The notes below the pieces were generated by a model. That model did no database searches and had not been told where the DNA came from. It was given only the letters and a program-made list of their open reading frames with translations. From the NCBI GenBank assembly GCA_033239125.1, contig BSWB01000005.1, positions 23,427,447 through 23,491,446 of the forward strand: a DNA stretch of 64,000 bases. The letters run 5' to 3'. This DNA is from Fagopyrum homotropicum. Taxonomy: Eukaryota; Streptophyta; Magnoliopsida; Caryophyllales; Polygonaceae. This document shows positions 55,394 to 64,000 of the stretch, in pieces (position 1 is the first letter of the stretch; every line of letters begins with the position of its first letter). The position numbers were made by a program, and so were the translations under genes.

Positions 55394-55653
55394 GAGGCTT
55401 ACCCGGTAATTCCTTAGTTTGTGTACCAACGATCATAAGTATAGGTAATAAAGGTTTATCCTTTATTGGGGTTTGAGTGTGCTTCCATCCCATTTTTGTG
55501 AGTTAGCCTGAGACTTACCCGGTAAAGGTTGATTCTATTCCCTTAGATGGTGTGTTAGTTTGAAGTTATAGTTCTTTATCTTAATTCCTTGAGACTTACC
55601 CGGTAATAGGAGTGACGGTTTAGGATTAGTGTGTAGTGAGACTTACCCGGTGA
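55394..55653 (+). repeat. Four-copy array GAGACTTACCCGGTRA
   Basis: Copies at 55394-55409 (one mismatch), 55510-55525, 55591-55606 and 55638-55653 (final GTGA). Spacing shrinks: 116, 81 and 47 bp between starts. The array lies downstream of the TATA box, so in the transcribed R-U5 part. Confidence 0.9.
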
Positions 55654-56273
55654 TCTACTCCACTTTAGAAACACCTTCCCCACGCAAAAATCTCAGCTTT
55701 GTCCGCTTATCTATAGATCTTGAGTTGGAACCACAACTAGATGCTTTAATCCCTAGAATTGCATGTTTGCTTTATTGACTTCTTATTCATCTTTGATTGT
55801 GTTAATCGCTCTTGTGGTTAGTATTGACATTAGCACACCGTATTGACTTTGTTTCACCGAGTCCCTGTGATCGACCCCTGGAATTTTCTTGCTTTTACTA
55901 CGATTGACCCGTACACTGCGGGTTCGCATCCTTGTTTTAAGCTTAAGTCTAGGGTTATAAATTTAAAGCTTGCACACACCGTTTGGAGCGAACACTTTGC
56001 ATATCTTAACTCTGTCCTTATATCTTTAGCATATCTTGAATCGATTGCCACAGCTGGATTCCTGGATCTTTAAGATTGTTGTTTTCCCAATATTTGGAAA
56101 GCTCACATATTCACTTGCTTGATAATCTATAATTGGATTTGACCCCCCAAATCCCTGTGTTCGATACTCTGGAATTCTTGCTCAACTATATCGATCCGTA
56201 CACTGCGGGTTCGCTTGCTTGATTTCTAGTTTTATAATTAAAGCTTATTTGCACGCACGCTAAGTGGCGAACA

Positions 56274-56731
56274 GCCCCCTGCGCTCCCCACTCTCCCTCA
56301 CTCACGCCACCATTTCCACGCTAGCCCAATGTCCCTGCGCCACCACTCCGATGCTCCACCACACCACCATTACGCCCTTGCGTCACCCCCTCTGTCATCC
56401 TACTTCACCATCCCTCAACCTTTCTCTCAACCCTCACCACCATCCACCAAACTCAACCACCACCAAACACTCTCCACCACCTCCTTGGGCCACCTGAAGC
56501 AACCAACACCAACCATCAATGCCAGGAAGTCACCACAGGCTCCACCTTCGACGAATCAGTCAAAAATCGCCCTCCAGGTCTTCTCCCGCCCCTACGTCTA
56601 CAAGCACCCGCCCCCGCCCCAACCCGCCCCTACGTATCGACCAGCCGCCCCTGCATAAAACACAACAGAGGGTTTGTCTCATTTCCTTGCTTTTGTGATT
56701 TCTGATTTCTCTGCTTGAAATTGTTGCAAGA
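56274..56731 (+). other. Gy2 sequence resumed: leader before its Athila ORF
   Basis: Begins with TSD GCCCC and completes the interrupted GC word (CTGCGC). Pro/His/Thr-coding low-complexity sequence follows, with further GC words at about 56583-56655 (CCGCCCCTACG, CCCGCCCCTACG, CCGCCCCTGCA). No conserved protein. Confidence 0.6.
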
Positions 56732-58105
56732 ATGGAACCCCAAAGGAAATACAAGATGTCGGAGACCAAGAAAGCCCATTATGATATTGTGGAAGATCGA
56801 TTGGTTTATGTGACTCGGTTCTTACACGTCTCGACATTGGGGACGTTAGGCATGCTGGAGAGCATGGAGTCCTCACTAGAAAACGCTGGGCTTAGGATTT
56901 CCTGTAGAAGAGCGCCCCGACATGCCCCGACATGCCCCGAGCTCAGTTGGCAATTCATTGCTACCTTCAACATGGAGAAGGAGGATCATGTGTGTGTCGG
57001 CCTCATATTCAAGTACAACAAGAAGAAGTACACGGTGAACTTCACTACACTGTAGGAGGCCTTTGAGGTTACTCTTAACCCTTCTGACAAGTGGTGAGAG
57101 TTCCCACCACAACCGGACTTGATGGAGTTTTGGAAAGCGGCTACCGGATCCGAGTTTCATGTTGGGGGTGAGTACACCAACAAACTTACTCACCCCTGCT
57201 TGAGGCTCTTTTCCAAGATCATCATGTGTGTCTTCTATGGACACAAGGAGGAGAACGAGGTCACCCTCAAGGACCTTCCTTTGTTGTACGCTTGCATTCC
57301 GGTATGTGACAACGTGCCGGATTGGATTTCCCTCTTCCTCACAGCTTTGAAACGGATTAGGAAGAACGAGCCGAGGGACATTGTCGGTGGATGGTTTATT
57401 TCTTTGATTGTAGAGCAGGTGATGGATTTGCATTAGTTGGAGGACGGGATGTGAATCCTGTTCTACAACGAAGATATGCTCCGACGGTGCAAGCTGCTGA
57501 AGCGGGGTGGGGAGCACCTCTTTTGGCTTCCTTTTGCAAATGGGAGCCACGTCACCTACCTCCCCCGGCCTTTACCATTGGGAGAGGAGCTCTCCGACCT
57601 CAACGTCGCCGCCGACCCACTCTTCCCAAGGCGATCTGATGTCGTCCTCATTGAGTGGCATGCGGCAAGCTCCAGCCAAGCCCCGTATGCAGACCACATG
57701 CCCATTCCTGAGGATGAGGAGATGCCCACAACTGCGGGGGAGGATGACCCCACCCTTGAGAGTCTCCACGCTCAGATGGCTGCCCTTACCACTCAACTCC
57801 AAGCTTGGCAGACCGAGTACTAGAGGGCCATACTGGAGCAGCAACAGACCTGGCAGTCCAACTTCCAAACGGACATGACCTCCCACTTTGACCAGCGCCA
57901 GGACACTTGGCAAGTGGCTCAACAGCAAAGGATGGAGGCTCAGCAGTTGGCTTGGTAAGCCAACTTTGAGACTTCTTTTGGGGCTCGGATGGATAGACAG
58001 TAGGGCCGGATTGATAAGATCTACCGGCGGTAGGGAGTACTTCTTCCTTCACTTCCCTTACCCACCAGAGCAGGATCCGGATGCATGGTCCAGCCGGACC
58101 ATCCC
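56732..58105 (+). pseudogene. Gy2 Athila-type ORF after pol
   Basis: ATG 56732 (MEPQRKYKMSETKKAHYDIV). The frame is broken by stops at about 57053, 57095 and 57434, a frame change at about 57440-57480, and further stops from 57821. The middle resembles Athila ORF1: LMEFWKAATGSEFHVGGEYT, IMCVFYGHKEENEVTLKDLP and VPDWISLFLTALKR. The later LPFANGSHVTYLP and a Gln-rich coiled coil (LEQQQTWQSNFQ, WQVAQQQRMEAQQ) form the C-terminal part. It is the counterpart of 49956-51312 but differs greatly in sequence, in keeping with a different Athila family. Confidence 0.65.
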
Positions 58106-58773
58106 ACTAGTGGGTAATCCTCTCTTTCTCTTCTCTACTTTATTATAGTCTTTGCTTTCACTTTTCACACTTTGAAGGCAAAATGGTCTTCAAGTATGGG
58201 GGAGGGAACACTATCTTGCATGTACAGTTTATTTGAGTGTTTGTTTTTAAGAATTCTAGTATGTAATTGTTGTTCAAATTCAGTCAAAAAAAAGGAGAAA
58301 AAAGCCAAAAAAAATTGAGAAAAGACAAGAAAATCCTTGGATAAACCAAAAACCCGAAAGGGCAGTTTAGGTAAAAAGAAGGTAGACCAACTCTAGGTTG
58401 GTGCAAAATTGGACTTGAGGGATGTGAGGATTTTTGGTGAGGTCATCATGAAAAGAAGAGTGGCAAGGTGAAAACCCAAAAGGGATCGTTGGCAAAATGA
58501 GTGGCACCGAGTGTAGGTTCTCCTTCCGGCGTTGGCGACATAAGAAGGGAAGTCATAAGGAGGATGTACGGGTAGGTCACTCTTGGAGTGATAAGGATGT
58601 ACACCATGCTTCACCTTTTCTCATTTTTCTCTCTTTTCTCACTTTCTTTTCTTGGCTTTTCTCTTGATTTCCTCATCTTGTCTTCTACACCATGCTTCTT
58701 GAGACTTTTGTTTGCTGAACTATAGATATGTTGTTTACTCAGGACGAGTAAAAAGTCTAAGTATGGGGGAGTT
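58106..58773 (+). other. Gy2 3' untranslated region and polypurine tract
   Basis: No gene. TCAAGTATGGGGGAGGG at about 58190 and AAGTATGGGGGAGTT (58759-58773) are two near-identical purine tracts. The second abuts the 3' LTR and is the expected primer for plus-strand DNA. Confidence 0.75.
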
Positions 58774-60292
58774 TGATAGGTGATGGAATCACTATCAATT
58801 AGGATAGTTTTTAGCGTCTTTTTAGTGTCTTTGAGTCGGTTTGTGTTACTAATATCTTGATCCAGATGAAGAAGTCCAATTGAAGAAAAAGAAGATATTA
58901 GATACACTTGGGAGTTGAAGAACGGTCACGAAAAAGTGTTTCTGGTGCCACACCGCCCCCGCAGAGCAGTGCCACCGCCCCTGCGGTGGCGTTGCACTCC
59001 TGAATGCAGTATGCGCCTTCTACAGCGCCCGGAACAAGCTTGTCACCGCCCCTACGGCCGACTACGACCGCCCCTGCGGTGACTCACCTTGAAGAGGCGA
59101 AGCCGGCACCCCTGCGCCTCTGCCTGCGGACCAGCCTGCGGACTTGTGAACCCGAAGAACTAGTGACACCGCCCCTGCGGTGACACTAGGCCTCCCCTAC
59201 GGCTCGTCATCGGAAACAACACAAAGTTCAAGAGTTTGACATTCAAGGAACATTAAAGACCCACCCCTGCGGGATTTCCAGGCCGCCCAAGCGGCCAAGA
59301 AAAAGATTGAGCGTTTTGGCCTAAACCGCCCCTGCGGCACTGAAGCCCACCCACGTGATTTAACGCTAGAGGACTTAACTCCGTCTGTTTGCACCACCTT
59401 TATGGCATTTAAGGTGGCTGTTTAGGACAGCCAATTTACTCCCATTTACTGTCTTTTGTAGTATAAATAGAGTCTTGGCTGATTGTTAGAATCATTCATC
59501 ATTTTCCCACAAAAGCTCTATTTTCCTTACTTTCAACTTGTAATGAGTTTCTAAGGCTCCTTGCTACATTGGGTTGTTTTGAAGCTACATTGCCGCGTGG
59601 TTGTAAGTCTTTATTAATATAAGTTTATTCAGGCAATTTGTGTTATATTCCTTGAGCTTTAACTTATGTTTGCATGTTTCTTACCACTTAGATTGATCAC
59701 CTTAAGTGTATAATGCTTGCAAAGTACTAGGATTAATCGATTCCGGGTTTGGGTCATTAATCTAGTAGTAACCCTTTAGGTAAAAGCTGGTTGTAATTAC
59801 TTAAAGGAAAAGGAATATAACTATAAAGAAAGTCTAATGGTGTTTATACATTCTTTATATCTCTTTGCCTTTGTTAGAATGCTAACTTGTGCTTTTATCA
59901 TGTAGGTTTACGGATCACAAAGCTTGTTAAGTTGTGGTGATGCCGGTTGGCTCAACACATATCGAAGATCAAGACAAGAACATTGATGAATAACTTATAA
60001 AAAGAACCAACCAAGTAGTGTGCATGCTAAGATACAACCTAGTGTAGCTCTTCATCCCATCTCTATTATCACCATCTTTGCTTTATTTCTATGTGTTTTT
60101 GTCTTACTTTGTTACAATCCAAACCCCCCCCCCATCATTGGTTACATTTCGGTAATTCAATATAATCAAAACTTGACAAGACTCTCTTGGGATCGACCCC
60201 TACTTACACTATACAAACCGGTTAGTGTAGCGTTATGTAATTAACCTTGACTTAAGCTAAAAGACAACGACCATAGGTTTTTAGCCTCGTCA
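58774..60292 (+). repeat. 3' LTR of Gy2
   Basis: TGATAGGTGATGG to TTTTTAGCCTCGTCA. TATAAATAG at 59462-59470. Hairpin words ACCGCCCCTGCGGT are perfect at 58974-58987, 59067-59080 and 59168-59181. A run of nine C at about 60124 has expanded relative to the 5' LTR. Confidence 0.95.
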
Positions 60293-60297
60293 GTTGG

Positions 60298-61882
60298 ACA
60301 ACTCTCCTGCTTCCGTCGAATCTCTACCAACTAATCAGGTAATATCGCCAAGGTGGATAGGTGGTTGTCAGAATCCGAAAAGTTGATATCCATCTCTAGC
60401 CATGCAAGGTCTCGCTGTAAATGTGACTAAGCTGTCAGCCTAGCGATCGCCATCTCCCCGGGAGTCTTCCTACTAAGGGCATCAGCTACCACATTCGCCT
60501 TCCCCGGGTGTTATAAAATCTCAAGATCAAAGTCCTTGATCAACTCCAACCATCTCCTCTGGCGATTATTCAACTCCCGCTGAGTGAATATGTACTTCAG
60601 ACTTTTATGATCCGTGAATATCTAACACGTAGCTCCATACAAATAGTGCCTCAAAATCTTCAAAGCGTGAGCAACAACATTCAACTCAAGATCATGAGTA
60701 GGGTAATTCTCTTCGTACGTCTTCAACTGCCTCGACACGTAAGCAATCACCTTACCCCTCTGCATCATAACACATCCCAAGCTGAGCTTGGATGCATTGC
60801 TATAAACCACAAAGTCCTCAATGCCCTCTGGCTGAGCTAAGATAGGAGCAGAGGCCAACCTCTTCTTCAGCTCCTCAAAGCTCTGCAGGCACGGCTCGGA
60901 CCATACAAATCTCGTAGACTTCCTCAACAAGGAAGTGAGAGGTCGGGCGATAACTGAAAAGCCTTGCACAAAACTCCGGTAGTAGCCCGCCAAATCCAAG
61001 AAGCTGCATACCTCCTTGACGTTCTTAGGAGGCGGCCATAATGCTACTGACTCGATCTTCGTCGGATCTACCTTGATCCCTTCAGCTGAAATGATGTGAC
61101 CATAGAATACTACCTCGGACATCCAAATCTCACACTTAGAGAGCTTGGTATAAAGCTCTCTATCCTGCAGGACTTGGAGTACGATCCTTAAGTGTTCTGC
61201 ATGCTCCTCTTTGCTACGAGAGAAAACCAGAATGTCATCTATGATGACAAATACAAATTGGTCTAGGAAGTCGATGAAGATGTTGTTCATCAACTCCATT
61301 AAAACTACGGGCGCATTCGTGAGCCCGAGTGGCATCACTAAAAACTTGTAGTAGCCATACCTGGTCTGAAAATGTCGTCTTGGCTATGTTCAGCTCTCTC
61401 ACCCTCAGCTGGTGATATCCGGATCTCAGATCGATCCTTGAAAACACTGAAGATCCATCCAGCTAGTCCAAAAGATCGTCGATACGGAGAAATGGGTACT
61501 TATTATTGATTGTCACCTTGTTAAGCTCTTGGTAGTCAATACATAACCTCATCGACCCATCTTTCTTCTTGACGAAGAGTACTGGTGCGCCCCAAGGAGA
61601 TACACTAGGGCGGATGAAGCTCTTCTCAACTAACTCCTCAAGCTGCTTCTTATGCTCAAGCATCTTGATAGGCGCCATGCGGTAGGGAACCTTCGAGATC
61701 GGTCTCGTCCCGGGCTCTAGATTAATGCCAAAGTCTACACTCCTCTGTGGAGGTAAACCTGATGGCTCTCCAAAAACATCGATAAACCCGCATGTTACCG
61801 GAATCTCCTTCAACGTTGGACTCGTACTATCCTTTCTGGCATAGAACCAAAAAGCCTTGCAACCCTGACTGATAAGTCTCAC
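60298..61882 (-). pseudogene. Gy1 reverse transcriptase and RNase H
   Basis: The 61882-61463 frame has ILEHKKQLEELVEKSFIRPSV-type residues, VSPWGAPVLFVKKKDGSMRLCIDYQELN and TINNKYPF. A frame change at about 61450 leads to SRIDLRSGYHQLRVRE (D1 block). The 61338-60622 frame has PLGLTNAPVVLMELMN, FVFVIIDDILVFSRS (catalytic DD at about 61235-61240) and FLDLAGYYRSFVQGFS. RNase H starts FVVYSNASKLSLGCVMMQ, where the usual Asp (YCDAS) is Asn. After 60620 many stops run to the Gy2 junction at 60298. Confidence 0.88.
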
Positions 61883-61924
61883 AGCTCGAACTATGCTGAT
61901 GATTGTACCGGTCTTCCCGAGATC

Positions 61925-62332
61925 TCATCCTCTGAAGATCTCTACATGGCCTGACTTTGTAGTTACCGTCCATAACTGCTTGAGGTCGATGTCCAGAACT
62001 TCTCGATGTCGATCCATCCAATCCATGCCAAGAATAACTTCTTCGTGTACCAAGTACATGACGAAGAAGTCAGCCGGGCAATCACGACTACCTAGTCTAA
62101 TAGGGCAATCGCGAACCTCTCGTGTACCTCTAATCTTTCCTCTATCGAGTAATCCTATAAAGATGGGTTTCCCTTCTACGGTAACTAAGACCAATCTATC
62201 TATACATGCATCAGATATAAAGGAATGTGTAGTACCGGTATCGAAAAGAACTCTGACAGGAAAACCATTAATGTGAATGGTACTTGTGGTCGTTGGAGCT
62301 GCCGGCTCCACTGCGCTCCTCAACTCATACAC
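61925..62332 (-). pseudogene. Gy1 aspartic protease
   Basis: 136 aa: INGFPVRVLFDTGTTHSFIS with the intact DTG at about 62234-62242, then DFFVMYLVHEEVILGMDWM and the W-L-x-x-H block as DRHREVLDIDLK. This is the typical Tekay-type retropepsin between gag knuckles and reverse transcriptase. It joins the downstream reverse transcriptase only through a frameshift at about 61890. Confidence 0.85.
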
Positions 62333-63701
62333 TCTAGCTGAAGCGCCTCTGGTGTCGGTAGTACCACCACCTCGTCTTCTACCTTGTCCCTGAGTGGAAC
62401 CCTGAGGAGCGGTAAAACCAAGAGCTCGTTGTTGCAGCTGCTACGGGTACTGAGGTCTTTGTCCACCTCCTACAACGCTAGCAGGTGAAGATCCTTGCTG
62501 AGATAGAGCCTTGCTTTGACGATAAAATGCATCTTTGTGTCCGGGCTTGCCACAAAAATAGCAAGTCACTACAGTCTTCTTATAATCAGGTCTCAGGTGT
62601 CCGACACCTCCGTAGTTAAAGCACTACCGTCCTCTATCGGAACTCTGTACGGACTTTTGGAAACCAGAAAGTTCTAGCGTCTAACTACGCCCAAATCCCG
62701 ATGCTCTTGCTCCAGCACTGGATGGACCAATCCTCTGCCTCTTCTCATGACCTCTTGTTTGAGAAGCTCTCCTCTGACCCGGTCGGTCTCTCTCATAGCA
62801 GATGCTTTATCTTGATAGTCCATCAAAGAGTCACAATGGAAACCAACAAGATAGGAGCGGGTAGACTCTCTCAACCTCCGAGAGAAAAGATAAACATGCT
62901 GATCCTCGGGTGGTGCAGACGGACCCAGCAAAGATAAACATGCTGATCCTTGAATCTAGTCTCGAGGACATCCTGAAGTCGATCTCTCCTCATATCTACA
63001 AGGCAATAGGGATCCCTGATCGCAGTCTTCATCTGCTTATAGTTGGTGACCTTACTGCGCATGGCCTTCCACCAATGATGAGACTGATCCTGCAACAATA
63101 TTTCTCCTGTGTCGACTCAACATCTATCTAGGCAACAAATAGCCTCCATATCTGAATCCAGCTGTCCTAGCCACAACTCTACATCTAATCTAGTCTTGCC
63201 TCTGAAAGAAGGAACTCTTTGCTGGTTGAAAGCCTTTAACCAATAATCGGGCCTCGGCTCTCTTGCCTCCTTGGGTTCTCTAGCCACCTCAACAACTCTA
63301 GAAGGTGCAACAACAACCTACGTAACTCTCTACGAAACCTCAATTGATCTCGTAGGTACTGGCGGTGCTGGTGCAGGTCCTCCAGTACTGATAGCCTCCT
63401 CGACTCTCTACACATAGTCGCGGTATGTAGAAGCTCCGATGGATACTCGACTAGAATCGGTAGACTGTGCTCGTTGTGCTCCAGACCTAGCAGCGGTCCC
63501 GTTCCCTGCTTTTAGAGCAACGCTCTCAGCAACCTCTTCAGCGAACACTTCAGTGATAGGCGGATCAGCAACTGGGGCTTGGCCCCGACCTCTAGCTAGT
63601 GGAGGCCTTCATGCACGTCCTCGTCCTCGGACTGCAGGTGGAAGAGGTGGTCGACCCCTTCCTCGCCCCATAGCAGATGTAGCTCTAGTACGTACCATCT
63701 A
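62333..63701 (-). pseudogene. Gy1 gag
   Basis: Probable start MVRTRATSAMGRGRGRPPLP at 63701. Retrotransposon gag pieces appear at about 63100-62930 (SHHWWKAMRSKV.NYKQMKT) and 62931-62674 (HVYLFSRRLRESTRSYLVGF). Two zinc knuckles at about 62625-62540 (CFNYGGVGHLRPDY and CYFCGKPGHKDAFY) both have Tyr in place of the last Cys, each explained by a single G-to-A change. A 44-bp tandem duplication at 62886-62950 shifts frame. Many stops are present. Confidence 0.75.
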
Positions 63702-63707
63702 CTATAA

Positions 63708-63710
<3 letters not shown>

Positions 63711-63738
<28 letters not shown>
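63711..63738. repeat. (TA)n microsatellite
   Basis: About 14 TA units between the Gy1 gag start and the element beginning at 63739. Confidence 0.95.
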
Positions 63739-63742
<4 letters not shown>

Positions 63743-64000
63743 GTGGTTCCCATGAGAACACCCCTAACGTGTATAATGAGAACAATTGTACACCGTTGGA
63801 TGGTGAGTATTAAGGGTTGAGATTTAGAGTAGATATCATAATTAATAATAACTACGAATAGTAATAATAATTAGGAATCCAACAATAGCTACGAATAATC
63901 CACTCAACCAACAATAACTACGAATAATACATTAACCGATATGACACCTTCGTAACAAAACTAATAATAATTACGAATCTGTTCTCATGTATACACGTTA
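63739..64000. mobile_element. Probable MITE inserted in the TA repeat, reaching the window edge
   Basis: Begins GGGTGTGGTTCCCATGAGAA and CCTAACGTGTATAATGAGAAC. The last bases of the window, CTGTTCTCATGTATACACGTTA, are a near reverse complement of that second block, as for an inverted-repeat element. Between are several copies of AATAACTACGAAT-like words. There is no ORF. Its final bases may lie beyond 64000. Confidence 0.45.

Larger units (their letters stand above)
54113..55994 (+). mobile_element. Solo LTR of a third Athila-like family
   Basis: TGATAGCATGAATTATAG to TTTGGAGCGAACA, flanked by perfect CTTTG duplications (54108-54112 and 55995-55999). Its termini resemble those of Gy3 (TG..AGCATGAA and GCGAACA), so it is related but a different family. 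TATATAAAG is at about 54754-54762. It carries its own CTCGG/CCGAG words (54421-54484 and 55268-55302) and a four-copy GAGACTTACCCGGTRA array (55394-55653). This is the innermost insertion of the right block. Confidence 0.95.
41276..56273 (+). mobile_element. Athila-like Gypsy element Gy3, youngest full element
   Basis: 5' LTR 41276-42985, tRNA-Asp primer site, gag-pol 43088-48949, untranslated stretch, Athila-type ORF to 51312, long 3' untranslated region, and 3' LTR 52676-56273 (itself split by a solo LTR at 54113-55994). The TSD GCCCC is perfect. The two LTRs differ at about 40 sites over 1.7 kb by my eye count (roughly 2-3%), many of them C/T or G/A at CpG. Gag-pol keeps one frame to about 48.6 kb with nonsense codons only, so decay is mainly by point mutation. 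Confidence 0.95.
52676..56273 (+). repeat. 3' LTR of Gy3, split by a solo LTR
   Basis: The halves are 52676-54112 and 55995-56273. They match the 5' LTR and end AAGTGGCGAACA before TSD GCCCC. TATAAAAG is at 53224-53231. Palindromes are at 53015-53026 (perfect), 53065-53076 (CTACGGCCGTGG), about 53135 and 53766-53777 (perfect). Confidence 0.95.
33741..60292 (+). mobile_element. Athila-like Gypsy element Gy2, split by Gy3
   Basis: 5' LTR 33741-35242, tRNA-Asp primer site 35247-35264, gag, protease, reverse transcriptase, RNase H and integrase (35323-40833), the post-pol ORF 56732-58105 beyond the nested Gy3, polypurine tract before 58774, and 3' LTR 58774-60292. Flanking pentamers GCTAG and GTTGG agree at 3 of 5, the two differences being transitions. 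Without Gy3 it is about 11.5 kb. Its LTRs are visibly more diverged than those of Gy3, consistent with Gy3 having inserted into it later. Confidence 0.92.
30579..63701 (-). mobile_element. Tekay-like Gypsy element (Gy1), split by Gy2
   Basis: A minus-strand Gypsy element: 3' LTR 30579-32198, integrase end to integrase start 32250-33735, then Gy2, then RNase H, reverse transcriptase, protease and gag from 60298 to 63701. Its 5' LTR lies beyond the window or has been disrupted by the element at 63739. Deleting 33741-60297 rejoins the reading ...QESCPT with LALAEIPDWMS. The reverse transcriptase, protease (DTGTTHSF) and integrase blocks match the Tekay/Del chromovirus lineage. It is heavily decayed. 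Confidence 0.85.

Noticed and set aside
41615..59181. CRISPR-like array from the recurring GC words
   Set aside because: Spacing is irregular, units are 12-14 bp, and the DNA is plant nuclear and full of retroelements.
60115..60140. C-run at about 60124 as a meaningful signal
   Set aside because: It is a homopolymer expansion relative to the 5' LTR, probably slippage.

Overview
This is nuclear DNA of a flowering plant. The evidence is plant L1-type LINE, SIRE-like and Tnt1-like Copia, Athila-like and Tekay-like Gypsy elements, a spliced DUF4220/DUF594 gene, plant-type MITEs, and LTR primer sites for initiator tRNA-Met and tRNA-Asp. I cannot name the species. Almost all of the 64 kb is transposable-element sequence, and only one host gene (21410-23730, minus strand) looks intact.

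Left block (1-21.2 kb). A hAT transposase relic (about 1283-1818) carries a solo LTR (11-1277). It is bordered by a decayed Tnt1-like Copia element on the minus strand (about 1815-21219). A LINE (2677-17843, plus strand) sits inside that Copia reverse transcriptase gene, bounded by a 16-bp target-site duplication (TSD). A SIRE-like Copia element (7126-16739, minus strand) sits inside LINE ORF2, with a perfect 5-bp TSD. Its LTRs belong to the same family as the solo LTR at 11-1277.

Middle (21.2-30.6 kb). The DUF4220/DUF594 gene has one coding intron, a probable 5'-UTR intron and a TATA box. Beyond it lie a hAT-type MITE (25186-25861), a tRNA-like stretch, a foldback MITE (26136-26517), a Tekay-like LTR from 26770, and a Copia relic (about 29190-30000).

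Right block (30.6-64 kb). A minus-strand Tekay-like Gypsy element (from 30579 past the window end) is split by an Athila-like element, here Gy2 (33741-60292, plus). Gy2 is split by a younger Athila-like element, Gy3 (41276-56273, plus, TSD GCCCC). The 3' LTR of Gy3 is split by a solo LTR of a third Athila-like family (54113-55994, TSD CTTTG). All coding copies are broken. Gy3 is best preserved: its gag-pol frame is interrupted by only six nonsense codons up to about 48.6 kb.

Most unusual pattern. Four different LTR families each carry their own dispersed GC-rich palindrome or hairpin: TCAAGGCCTTGA in the SIRE-like family, CCACGGCCGTGG in Gy3, ACCGC-N4-GCGGT in Gy2, and a CTCGG/CCGAG motif in the 54113-55994 LTR. 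The copies cluster in the same kinds of place: LTRs, linkers between protein domains, and the untranslated stretch after pol. I know of no description of this as a general property.
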